DNA of 64,000 nt, from positions 620,001 through 684,000 of the forward strand of contig NZ_BMNE01000004.1 in the NCBI RefSeq assembly GCF_014646295.1, read 5' to 3'. The DNA comes from Nocardia rhizosphaerihabitans. GTDB lineage: Bacteria; Actinomycetota; Actinomycetes; Mycobacteriales; Mycobacteriaceae. Made by a program: the position numbers and the translations under genes. Below, one piece after another: positions 1 through 7,009 of this stretch. The notes under the pieces are model-generated. The model had not been told where the DNA came from, ran no database searches, and was given only the letters and a program-made list of their open reading frames with translations. Position 1 is the stretch's first letter. Each line of letters begins with the position of its first letter.

Positions 1-478
1 CAGGTTCTTCCGGCGGGTCGCTGAATTGCACCGCACCGATCCGCAGGCGGCCGCCGTGCTCGCGGGCAGCGGAATTGATCTGGTCGGCGCCGCCGCCGTG
101 ATCGCCGCCGGTGTGCGGCCAGGGGAGTCGCAGGCGCTGGCCCTGAGTGGTCAGCAGGTCCTGGACTATCTGCGCGCCAACTTCACCGACCCGGGCCTCA
201 CCGTCGACCGGATCGCGCAGGCCTGCCGGGTCTCGCGCCGCACGCTGTATCGCCTTGCCGAGGAGTTCGAGGGCGGACTCGGGGCGATGTTGCGCGGCCT
301 GCGCGTGGAGCGGGCGCGAAAGTTGCTGGAGTCCGCCGATATCGGCTCGATCGCGAGGGTCGCCACCGCGTCCGGATTCGCGTCCGAACGTCAGTTCTAT
401 CGCTCGTTCCGGGAGGCGACGGGCATGACGCCGGGGGAATACCGGATGGTTGCCCGGCGCCGGCCGGTGGCCCGCTGA
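1..478 (+). CDS. AraC-family transcriptional regulator, 5' end outside window
   Basis: Only the C-terminal part (about 158 residues) is present. The reading frame stays open to the left edge, and residues before the first in-window TTG (FFRRVAEL) align with FFRDLARI in the next gene, so the true start lies outside. The visible part holds a linker and an AraC-type double helix-turn-helix. The first HTH is around LTVDRIAQACRVSRRTLYRL and the second ends in the family signature FASERQFYRSFREATGMTPGEYR. It is the first of three co-directional paralogs. The ligand and targets cannot be read from the sequence. Confidence 0.9.
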   Translation, partial: RFFRRVAELHRTDPQAAAVLAGSGIDLVGAAAVIAAGVRPGESQALALSGQQVLDYLRANFTDPGLTVDRIAQACRVSRRTLYRLAEEFEGGLGAMLRGLRVERARKLLESADIGSIARVATASGFASERQFYRSFREATGMTPGEYRMVARRRPVAR

Positions 479-580
479 GCGCGACACGACGCGGATCGGG
501 CATGCGTGATAAGCATCACAAACCGGCCGTGCACGACCGAATGGTCCGGCCCGTATCTCCTGCAAAGGTCGGGGTCGGTT

Positions 581-606
581 GAATATTTGATGAACGCCGA
601 ATATTC
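581..606. promoter_or_regulatory. Repeated GAATATT motif upstream of second AraC gene
   Basis: GAATATT occurs at 581-587 and again at 599-605, an 18-base phase, about 30-55 bases before the GTG of the next regulator. The second copy lies within the palindrome GAATATTC. Phased direct repeats are usual for AraC-type binding sites, so this is a candidate operator or promoter element. That function is inference. Confidence 0.3.
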
Positions 607-636
607 CATTCTGAATCGTACGGTGGCGAGGCATCC

Positions 637-1734
637 GTGAATCTGGCAGGCTCTGACATCAGGCGACGGGTGATTCGTTGTGACGCCCGCGGTTTGCTGG
701 CCGGTTGGCAAGAGAGCGGGGTGGGTGGCGTGGAGTCGTCGGAGCCTCTCGTCGAGCTGCGGCTGAACGACGGTCCGGAATTGCGGGCCGGCGAGGCCTT
801 CGCGCAGTGGGAGGCATCGCTGTCGGAAAGCTACGTGCCACTGGCGGTCGACCCCGAACGTGATCAGGCATTCCACGGGTGGATCGTGCGCGGCAGTATG
901 CCCGGCTTCGAATTGTCCACGGTGGGCGCCAGTGGCCAGCGCATCCGGCGTACCAAGAGCGGTATCGCCCACACCGACGGCGAGTTCCTGTTCGTCAGCA
1001 TTATCACCGCGGGTTTCGGCAGGATGCACCAGGACGGGCGCATCGCGGTGGTGCGACCGGGTGACATGGTCTTCTACGACACCACCCGGCCCTATCACTG
1101 GGACCTGGACGGCTCGTGGTCACAGGTCGTGGCCAGGGTCCCGTTGGCCTTGCTCGGCGAACACGTGCCCACCGATCGCAGCGCGCTGCCCACTGCCGTG
1201 ACCGTGCAGGCCGACAGTCCCGGCGGTGTCGTGGCCGGTTTCTTCCGCGACCTGGCCCGGATCCAGGAGAACGCGCCCGAGCAGGCCACCGTGCTGGCCG
1301 CGAACGGGGTGAAACTGCTGGCCTCGGCGATCACACTCGCCGGTGGCTCTGTTCCGTCGGGGGCGTCGGCGCAGGCGTTGTCGCGGAAACAGGTGCTGTC
1401 GTTCATGCGCGCGCGGTGTACCGACGCGGGGCTGACCGTCGACGAGATCGCCCGCGCGTGCCTGGTGTCGCGGCGCAGCCTGTACCGGCTCTTCGACGAG
1501 ACCGGCGACGGGTTGAGCACCGTGCTGCGACGGATGCGGGTGGAGTGCGCGCAGGTCCTGTTGATCCGCGATGCCAGCCGGTCGACGGCGTCGATCGCAC
1601 AGGCCTCCGGGTTCGCCTCCGAACGCCATTTCTTCCGCGCTTTCCGGGTGGAGACCGGGATGACCCCCGGCGAATACCGGCTGGTCACGGCAGCCGATTC
1701 CGCTCGCGGCGAAGCCGGCCGCCACACCGCGTGA
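637..1734 (+). CDS. AraC-family regulator with N-terminal ligand-binding domain
   Basis: A 365-residue protein. The N-terminal two thirds resemble the AraC-like ligand-binding (cupin-type) domain: SLSESYVPLAVDP at the start, then the HQDGR...GDMVFYDTTRPYHW stretch typical of this fold. The last ~100 residues carry the two-HTH AraC DNA-binding domain ending TGMTPGEYR. The GTG at 637 follows a weak GCGAGG. A second GTG at 730, just before the conserved domain, is an alternative start. It is paralogous to the genes before and after it. AraC/XylS proteins of this type (for example NitR of Rhodococcus) often activate a neighbouring catabolic gene, here possibly the nitrilase-fold gene at 3091. Ligand unknown. 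Confidence 0.9.
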   Translation: MNLAGSDIRRRVIRCDARGLLAGWQESGVGGVESSEPLVELRLNDGPELRAGEAFAQWEASLSESYVPLAVDPERDQAFHGWIVRGSMPGFELSTVGASGQRIRRTKSGIAHTDGEFLFVSIITAGFGRMHQDGRIAVVRPGDMVFYDTTRPYHWDLDGSWSQVVARVPLALLGEHVPTDRSALPTAVTVQADSPGGVVAGFFRDLARIQENAPEQATVLAANGVKLLASAITLAGGSVPSGASAQALSRKQVLSFMRARCTDAGLTVDEIARACLVSRRSLYRLFDETGDGLSTVLRRMRVECAQVLLIRDASRSTASIAQASGFASERHFFRAFRVETGMTPGEYRLVTAADSARGEAGRHTA

Positions 1735-1819
1735 CCCGACACCACATGGGCGATATGTCCGAATTGGCGTGGCATACTGTCCGCACGCGGGCGGCATGGC
1801 GATCGAGGGAGGGCGCGGG

Positions 1820-2791
1820 GTGGTGCTGAATCGACGGACGACGGTCAGCGTTCGCACCGGACCCGATCAGCCTGCCCAACGCGTGGTCGAACGCTGGGAA
1901 CAGTTGATGAGCGAGACCTACATCCCGCTCGCGGTGACGCCCCTCGCGACCGAGCGGTTCGGCGGCCGGATCGTCGCCACCGAGTTCGACGGGCTGCTGG
2001 TTACCTCGGTCCAGGCCGGCGCGAAGACGGTGCGGCGGACGCCGCGGCTGATCAGCGCTGCCGAGGATCGGTACATCCTGGCCAGCATCTACCTGGGCGG
2101 GCGCGGCGTCATGCAGCAGGACGGCAGGACCGCGCACATCGAGGCGGGCAGCATGGTGTTCTACGACAGCGCCCGGCCCTACCGCTGGGAGATCGACGAG
2201 GAGTTCGACAAGGTCGTCGTGCAGGTGCCGGTCTCCGCGCTCGACACCGTCGGCGCCCCGCTCGGCACGGTCCCCTCGGCGATCGCGCTCGGCCCCGACC
2301 ATCCGGCATCGGCGGTCGGCGCGTACTTCCGTGGCCTGGCGCGGGTGCAGCACAACGATCCCGAGGTGGTCGCCGAACTGGCCGGGCACGGTGTCGGGAT
2401 GATGGCGTCGGCGCTGTCGCTCGCCGCCGGTTCGATACCGCGCGGGCCGTCGGCCGCCGACCTCACCAAGGCCAGGGTCATCGCGTTCATGCGGCGCCGC
2501 TTCGCCGATGCCGACCTCACCGTCGACACGGTCGCGCGCCGCTTCGCCATTTCGCGCCGCACCCTCTACCGCCTGTTCGAAGGTGAAGAGAGCCCGGCCC
2601 GCCGCCTGCTTCGGATGCGGCTCGAACATGCCTGCGAACTGTTGTGCGACGGGCGGATGCGCTCGATCGAGGGGATCGCCGCGGCCGCCGGATTCGCCGC
2701 GGAACGGCACTTCTATCGCGTATTCCATGCGGAATTCGGCATGGCTCCCGGTGAATACCGCGCCGGGTACCGACTTTGTTCCGGCCTGTAA
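1820..2791 (+). CDS. AraC-family regulator, third tandem paralog
   Basis: About 323 residues from the GTG at 1820, chosen because GAGGGAGG at 1805-1812 sits 7 bases upstream. An in-frame ATG at 1796 and a TTG further up are possible but lack such a site. The architecture matches the previous gene: an N-terminal ligand-binding domain (LMSETYIPLAVTP, then MQQDGR and GSMVFYDSARPYRW) and a C-terminal AraC double HTH (ISRRTLYRLF, FAAERHFYRVF, GMAPGEYR). It is separated from the nitrilase-fold gene by about 300 bases that hold no credible gene. Three similar regulators in a row suggest local duplication. Which of them control the downstream gene is unknown. Confidence 0.9.
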   Translation: MVLNRRTTVSVRTGPDQPAQRVVERWEQLMSETYIPLAVTPLATERFGGRIVATEFDGLLVTSVQAGAKTVRRTPRLISAAEDRYILASIYLGGRGVMQQDGRTAHIEAGSMVFYDSARPYRWEIDEEFDKVVVQVPVSALDTVGAPLGTVPSAIALGPDHPASAVGAYFRGLARVQHNDPEVVAELAGHGVGMMASALSLAAGSIPRGPSAADLTKARVIAFMRRRFADADLTVDTVARRFAISRRTLYRLFEGEESPARRLLRMRLEHACELLCDGRMRSIEGIAAAAGFAAERHFYRVFHAEFGMAPGEYRAGYRLCSGL

Positions 2792-3090
2792 CGGCACGGA
2801 ATCGAAGAGATCCCTTTTCCGACCGCTGTCAGCGGTGCGCAGTTCGGCGTGCGTGTGGAATGCTCAGTACGGGACACGACCCGATGTTGGCGGCCATGTG
2901 CCTGCGCAATCAGGTCGCGGAAAATCCGTTCTACCGGGCCTTAGGACGGGCAACGAGCCGGACTTCCGGGGGGATTCGCCGGATTGGCACGGACGGTCAG
3001 TCGAGTGGCACGCTATGACAGTTTATGTCGCCGCCATCTGCGAGAGAGTGAATCGAACACCTTTCAAGGATTGAGCGACAAGGGGTCACG
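2792..3090. other. Intergenic region before nitrilase-fold gene
   Basis: About 300 bases without a convincing gene. The short open frames here lack ribosome-binding sites and recognisable domains. It presumably carries the promoter of the downstream gene. The AAGGGG at 3077-3083 is the ribosome-binding site that fixes the ATG at 3091. I see no clear terminator or repeat. Confidence 0.5.
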
Positions 3091-4029
3091 ATGTTTGGTC
3101 GGGTACGCGTGGCTGCGGTGCAAGCCGAGCCGAAGTGGTTGAACTTGTCCGCCGGAGTCGAGCAGGCAATCGAGCTGATCGACGAGGCCGCCGATGGTGG
3201 CGCGCAGCTGGTCGCGTTTCCCGAGACATTCCTGCCCGGGTTCCCGTGGTGGATGTGGCTCAATTCGGTCGACTGGGGCGAGGAGTTCATCGCGCGTTAC
3301 CTGGCCAACGCGCTGACCGCCGAAGGGCCGGAACTGCGGGCGATCGCCTACGCAGCGCGCCGCAAAGGCATTCACGTCTCGATCGGTTTCGCCGAGCGCG
3401 CGGGCAATGAGGTGTTCATGTCCCAGGCGCTCGTCGACGTGAAAGGCGAGATCGCGATCGCCCGCAAGGCGGAGCCGACCGGGCTGGAGCGCACCGTCTT
3501 CAGCAACGCCGACAGCAAGCTGCTGGTCCGCGACACCGAACTCGGCCGGATCGGCGTCCTCGGCGGGGCCGACCACATGCGCCCCGCGGTGCGCTCCCGG
3601 ATGCACGACGAGCGCGAGCAGATCCACATCGCCGCGTGGTCGGGCTTCACCGTGTACTACGGCGAGGGCAAGGAGTGGGGGCCGGAACTCAACACCGCGG
3701 CCAGCGTGCGCTACGCGATGGACGGGTCGGCCTACGTGCTCGCGCCGGTCGCCGTGGTGCCGGTCGCCGGCTGGGAAGTCGTCGACGCGCGCCTGCCGGG
3801 TCGCCGGCTGTTGCGTGGCGGCGGTGGCGTCTCCCGGATCTTCGGTCCGGGCGGCCTCGAGCTGGCCCCGCCGCTGGCCGAGGGGGAGGAAGGCCTGTTG
3901 TTCGCCGATCTGGACATCACCCGTGCTGTGCGCCCGCTCGCGCACAGCGAGTGCACGGAGAACTTCCGGGTACCGAGCGGCCGGGTCGCGCGGCGGGAAC
4001 CGGTGCGAGCCGAACTCGCGGGGGCCTGA
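3091..4029 (+). CDS. Nitrilase-superfamily protein lacking the catalytic cysteine
   Basis: A 312-residue protein, close to the usual nitrilase length. The fold signatures are clear: VRVAAVQAEP at the N-terminus, Glu45 in VAFPETFLPG, Lys126 in ARKAEPTGLERT, and HIAAWSGFTVY after the active site. In true nitrilases the segment after LGRxG reads CCWEH or similar and supplies the nucleophilic Cys. Here it reads VLGGADHMRP (residues 156-165), with Gly159 (codon 3565-3567) at the cysteine position. The only cysteine I see is near the C-terminus (HSECTENF). Glu and Lys of the triad are kept. By family knowledge this should abolish nitrile or amide hydrolysis, so it may be a binding or regulatory protein, or carry another activity. 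The start is supported by AAGGGG upstream. The upstream AraC genes recall the NitR-nitrilase arrangement. Confidence 0.85.
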   Translation: MFGRVRVAAVQAEPKWLNLSAGVEQAIELIDEAADGGAQLVAFPETFLPGFPWWMWLNSVDWGEEFIARYLANALTAEGPELRAIAYAARRKGIHVSIGFAERAGNEVFMSQALVDVKGEIAIARKAEPTGLERTVFSNADSKLLVRDTELGRIGVLGGADHMRPAVRSRMHDEREQIHIAAWSGFTVYYGEGKEWGPELNTAASVRYAMDGSAYVLAPVAVVPVAGWEVVDARLPGRRLLRGGGGVSRIFGPGGLELAPPLAEGEEGLLFADLDITRAVRPLAHSECTENFRVPSGRVARREPVRAELAGA

Positions 4030-4056
4030 GGAGCCGGGTCGCCACGCGTGCGCTCG

Positions 4057-4079
4057 CCTGCGGCACGGACTGCCGCAGG
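4057..4079. terminator. Bidirectional hairpin between convergent genes
   Basis: CCTGCGGCA (4057-4065) pairs perfectly with TGCCGCAGG (4071-4079) around a 5-base loop. It lies in the 51-base gap between the convergent nitrilase-fold and csoR genes. There is no obvious U-tract, so termination is inferred from position and stem quality. Confidence 0.55.
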
Positions 4080-4080
4080 G

Positions 4081-4419
4081 TCAGGAGCGGACCAGCCGCG
4101 CGATCGCGTCGGTCGCCTCTTTGATCTTGGCTTCGGCCTCGGGCCCACCGGCCACCGCCGCGTCGACGACGCAGTGCGAGATGTGGTCCTCGAGCAGGCC
4201 CATCGCGACCGCCTGCAATGCCTTGGTCATCGCGGAGACCTGCGTCAGGATGTCGATGCAGTACTTCTCCTCCTCGACCATCCGCTGCAGGCCGCGGGCC
4301 TGGCCCTCGATGCGGCGCAGTCGCTTGAGGTAGTCGTCCTTGGCGGTGATGTAGCCGTGGCCGTGGCCGTGGCCCGCGTGCTCGCCGCCGGTAGCGGTGT
4401 CGGGGGTGGGTGCAGTCAC
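4081..4419 (-). CDS. csoR: CsoR-family copper-sensing repressor
   Basis: A 112-residue member of the metal-sensing CsoR/RcnR family of all-helical repressors. Opening motif YLKRLRRIEGQARGLQRM (residues 30-47). The copper(I) ligands of CsoR are present: Cys54 (KYCIDIL), then His79 and Cys83 (EDHISHC). The N-terminal tail contains a His-rich GHGHGHG run that may bind metal. In known CsoR proteins Cu(I) binding releases the repressor from DNA. The gene is read away from the divergent mtnP, and the gap between them holds a candidate operator (4464-4478), suggesting autoregulation. No copper exporter or metallochaperone is adjacent, so the wider regulon must lie elsewhere. Confidence 0.9.
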   Translation of the reverse strand: MTAPTPDTATGGEHAGHGHGHGYITAKDDYLKRLRRIEGQARGLQRMVEEEKYCIDILTQVSAMTKALQAVAMGLLEDHISHCVVDAAVAGGPEAEAKIKEATDAIARLVRS

Positions 4420-4463
4420 CGAAGGTCTCCTCGCCGGCCGGGATGCTCGCCTGCGCGAGCTGA

Positions 4464-4478
4464 TACCCCCCTAGGGTA
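4464..4478. promoter_or_regulatory. Candidate CsoR operator
   Basis: TACCCCCCTAGGGTA, an inverted repeat with arms TACCC and GGGTA, 45 bases upstream of csoR and in the csoR-mtnP divergent gap. Known CsoR/RicR-type operators have TACCC...GGGTA arms, so autorepression of csoR is likely. Confidence 0.65.
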
Positions 4479-4482
4479 CAGT

Positions 4483-4494
4483 TTCCGGCCGGAA
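4483..4494. promoter_or_regulatory. 12-base perfect palindrome next to CsoR site
   Basis: TTCCGGCCGGAA is a perfect palindrome starting five bases beyond the CsoR-like site, on the mtnP side. It may be a second operator in this divergent promoter region. No factor can be named. Confidence 0.3.
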
Positions 4495-4563
4495 TTGTCA
4501 GATAGGGCCGTCTGCGCGATCCCGGTGATGCGCGCGACCTGCCCGGACGGGAGAATCACCGGT

Positions 4564-5373
4564 ATGAGTTCGCTTCCCCGGCCCGCCCTCGCCGTCATCG
4601 GCGGCAGCGGTTTCTATGACTTCTTCGACAACGACGCCACCCACGTCGAGGTCGACACACCGTACGGCGCGCCGAGCGCGCCCGTCGCGGTCGGCGAGGT
4701 CGACGGTCGTGCCGTCGCGTTCCTGCCGCGCCACGGCAAGCAGCACGAGTTCGCGCCGCACACCCTGCCGTACCAGGCCAACATGTGGGCGCTGCGCTCG
4801 CTCGGCGTGCGCCGGATCTTCGCGCCGTGTGCCGTCGGCAGCCTGCGCGCCGACTGGGGTCCGGGCACGGTGGCCGTGCCCGACCAGCTCGTCGACCGGA
4901 CCTCGGGCCGCCCGCAGACCTTCTTCGACGGCGGCGGCGTCCACGTCTCCTTCGCCGACCCCTACTGCAACGAGCTGCGCACGGCCGCGGTGAAGTCCGC
5001 CGGTCACGACCTGCGTATGGAGGACTCCGGCACGATGGTCGTCGTGCAGGGTCCGCGCTTCTCCACCAGGGCCGAGAGCCGCTGGTTCGCCGGCCAGGGC
5101 TGGGACCTGGTCAACATGACCGGTCACCCCGAAGCGGTGCTCGCCCGCGAACTCGAGATGTGCTACGCCGCGGTCGCTCTCGTCACCGACCTGGACGCGG
5201 GTCTCGGGGAGGGCGACGGCGTGCACGCGGTGAACGTGTTCGCCGAGTTCAAGAAGAACCTCGGCCCGTTCAAGGAGCTCATGCGCCGCGCGGTCGCCGC
5301 GGTCGACAGCGAGGACACCTGCGAGCGCTGCCTCGTGCACGCCGGGGTATCGCTGCCCTTCGAACTGCCCTGA
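4564..5373 (+). CDS. mtnP: S-methyl-5'-thioadenosine phosphorylase
   Basis: A 269-residue member of the trimeric PNP/MTAP family. It cleaves methylthioadenosine with phosphate to adenine and methylthioribose-1-phosphate in methionine salvage. Signatures: AVIGGSGFYDF at the N-terminus (phosphate-binding loop), FLPRHGKQHEFAPH, VGSLRADWGPGTVAVPDQ, GPRFSTRAESRWF, and VNMTGHPEAVLARELEMCYA, which is the substrate-binding region of the family. The ATG at 4564 is chosen because the conserved domain begins within ten residues. A longer in-frame extension upstream would run through the csoR promoter region and is not believed. Its stop shares the palindrome TGATCA with the stop of the convergent downstream gene. 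Confidence 0.92.
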   Translation: MSSLPRPALAVIGGSGFYDFFDNDATHVEVDTPYGAPSAPVAVGEVDGRAVAFLPRHGKQHEFAPHTLPYQANMWALRSLGVRRIFAPCAVGSLRADWGPGTVAVPDQLVDRTSGRPQTFFDGGGVHVSFADPYCNELRTAAVKSAGHDLRMEDSGTMVVVQGPRFSTRAESRWFAGQGWDLVNMTGHPEAVLARELEMCYAAVALVTDLDAGLGEGDGVHAVNVFAEFKKNLGPFKELMRRAVAAVDSEDTCERCLVHAGVSLPFELP

Positions 5374-6357
5374 TCACACGGGCGGCGCGGTGACCTGCAG
5401 CTGAGCAAGCACGAAGACAGGCTCCGCGCCGTCGCCGGCGGGTAACGGCGACACCTCGATATCGGCGACGAGCCACCCGTCCGGCTCGGCGGCCAGCCGC
5501 ACCCCGGTCAGCGCGGCACTGGCGGCACCGGCCAAGATCCGCGCGCGAGCGGCGCCGATCCTGGCCCGGTCGTCGGGATGCGGGATCAGCCGTTCGTCGA
5601 TCCCGCGCCAGCGCAGCCCGGGCACCGGCTCGGTGACCCACCGGACCTGGCGGACCTGCGCGGTATCGAGGATGCACAGATACAGGCCGGGCTGGGTGTT
5701 CCTGAGCAACTCGAGAGTCGCCGCCTCGAACGACTTGCGTTGCGGGGCAATGCTGTCGGTGACGTCCACCGAGAGGCCACGCCAGGAAAACCGCTGCGCC
5801 TCCGTTCCGTTGCGCGCGGCCATCAGCAGCGACCGCGGTCCCGCCGCCGAATGCACGGTCGCCACCTCGGACCACCGGCTGCCCGGCGCGGAGCGGGTCA
5901 GTGCGGCGACGATATCCAGCGCGCGATCGAAGCGCTCGATCCGCTGGAACGGCTCGGCGCCGCGGTATTCGACCGGCTCCGAACCGAAATGCGGGCCGAG
6001 ACCGGCGGGACGGGACCACACGATCCTGGCGCGCGCGTCGATCTGGAACGGTGCGACCCGGAGTTCCTCGGCAGGCGCCTGGTCACCCACCCACACCTTC
6101 ACCGCGTGCGTGCGCGCCCCCGGCCACACCACCGGTTCGGCCCGCAATCGCATCTCCGACCACGGATTCCGGGATTTCGGCAGCACCCGCTCGACCGGTG
6201 CGCCGGAGTCGTGGGCGGCGACGACCAGGGGTTGCAGTGCGGCAGGAATCGCCCGCTGATACGCCGCCCAGTCCCGCGGGGTGGTGCCCGTGGTCAACAT
6301 CGACCACGTATCCGGCGCGCCGAGCGTCTCCACCAGCTGCCACCGTCCGATGATCAC
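5374..6357 (-). CDS. Unknown protein, possible PAS/GAF-like domain
   Basis: About 327 residues if read from the GTG at 6357, preferred because GGAAGGGGG lies five bases upstream. An ATG at 6387 and one at 6429 would give longer forms. No signal peptide or membrane segment is seen. The protein opens IIGRWQLVETLGAPDTWSML and has a central alpha/beta stretch around RSLLMAARNGTEAQRFSWRGLSVDVTD. This is reminiscent of actinobacterial proteins with a PAS- or GAF-like fold (perhaps DUF5593/DUF5628), but that recognition is weak. It lies convergent to mtnP with no gap between the two stop codons. Function unknown. Confidence 0.7.
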   Translation of the reverse strand: MIIGRWQLVETLGAPDTWSMLTTGTTPRDWAAYQRAIPAALQPLVVAAHDSGAPVERVLPKSRNPWSEMRLRAEPVVWPGARTHAVKVWVGDQAPAEELRVAPFQIDARARIVWSRPAGLGPHFGSEPVEYRGAEPFQRIERFDRALDIVAALTRSAPGSRWSEVATVHSAAGPRSLLMAARNGTEAQRFSWRGLSVDVTDSIAPQRKSFEAATLELLRNTQPGLYLCILDTAQVRQVRWVTEPVPGLRWRGIDERLIPHPDDRARIGAARARILAGAASAALTGVRLAAEPDGWLVADIEVSPLPAGDGAEPVFVLAQLQVTAPPV

Positions 6358-6444
6358 GTCCTGCCCCCTTCCGTGCGACCGTGCCATCGTGCCCGATCCG
6401 CCGTGCGCCGCGGGTGTGGGGTCCGGCATCGATAAGCTCGGGGG

Positions 6445-7005
6445 ATGGACACACCGCTGCGGTTGGAGGTCGTCGTCGCCAGTACCCGCCCCGAGCGGTT
6501 CGCGCCGGTGGTGGCCGACTGGTTCCTCGGGATGGTCGCCGAGCGGCCGGAATTCGAGGTCGGTGTGCTCGACCTGCGTGACATCGCGTTACCCGTCGAC
6601 CTCACCGAGACACCCGAGGTCGACGCGTTCCGGGCCAGGCTGGCCGCCGCCGACGCGTTCGCGGTCGTCACCTCCGAGTACAACCACGGCTACCCGGCGT
6701 CCCTGAAAACGGCCCTGGACAGCGCCAAACACGAATGGCGGGCCAAGCCGATCGGTTTCGTCTCCTACGGCGGGCTCTCGGGCGGCTTGCGCGCGGTCGA
6801 GCAGCTGCGGCAGGTGGTCGCGGAACTGCACATGGTCTCGGTGCGCGAATCGGTGAGCTTCGCCCAGGCCAAGCGCCGATTCGACGCACAGGGCGCGACC
6901 GACGACCATGCCGCGATCGACGCGAGCACCCGCATGCTCGGCCAATTGGCCTGGTGGGGGCGGACTCTGCGATCCGCCCGCGCCGTCGACCCCTACCCGG
7001 GCTGA
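6445..7005 (+). CDS. NADPH-dependent FMN reductase-family protein
   Basis: A 186-residue flavodoxin-like reductase of the FMN_red family. Motifs: LEVVVASTRPERFAPVV at the N-terminus (flavin phosphate loop), VVTSEYNHGYPASLKTALD (residues ~73-92) and GFVSYGGLSGGLRAVEQLR, the flavin-ring region of this family. It probably reduces FMN, quinones or azo dyes with NAD(P)H. The physiological substrate is not evident. It begins 87 bases from the divergent gene at 6357 and ends four bases before the stop of convergent eccE. Confidence 0.85.
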   Translation: MDTPLRLEVVVASTRPERFAPVVADWFLGMVAERPEFEVGVLDLRDIALPVDLTETPEVDAFRARLAAADAFAVVTSEYNHGYPASLKTALDSAKHEWRAKPIGFVSYGGLSGGLRAVEQLRQVVAELHMVSVRESVSFAQAKRRFDAQGATDDHAAIDASTRMLGQLAWWGRTLRSARAVDPYPG

Positions 7006-7009
7006 CCCG

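Noticed and set aside
2776..3018. Small open frame after the third AraC gene
   Set aside because: No ribosome-binding site, no domain and irregular codon use; treated as intergenic.
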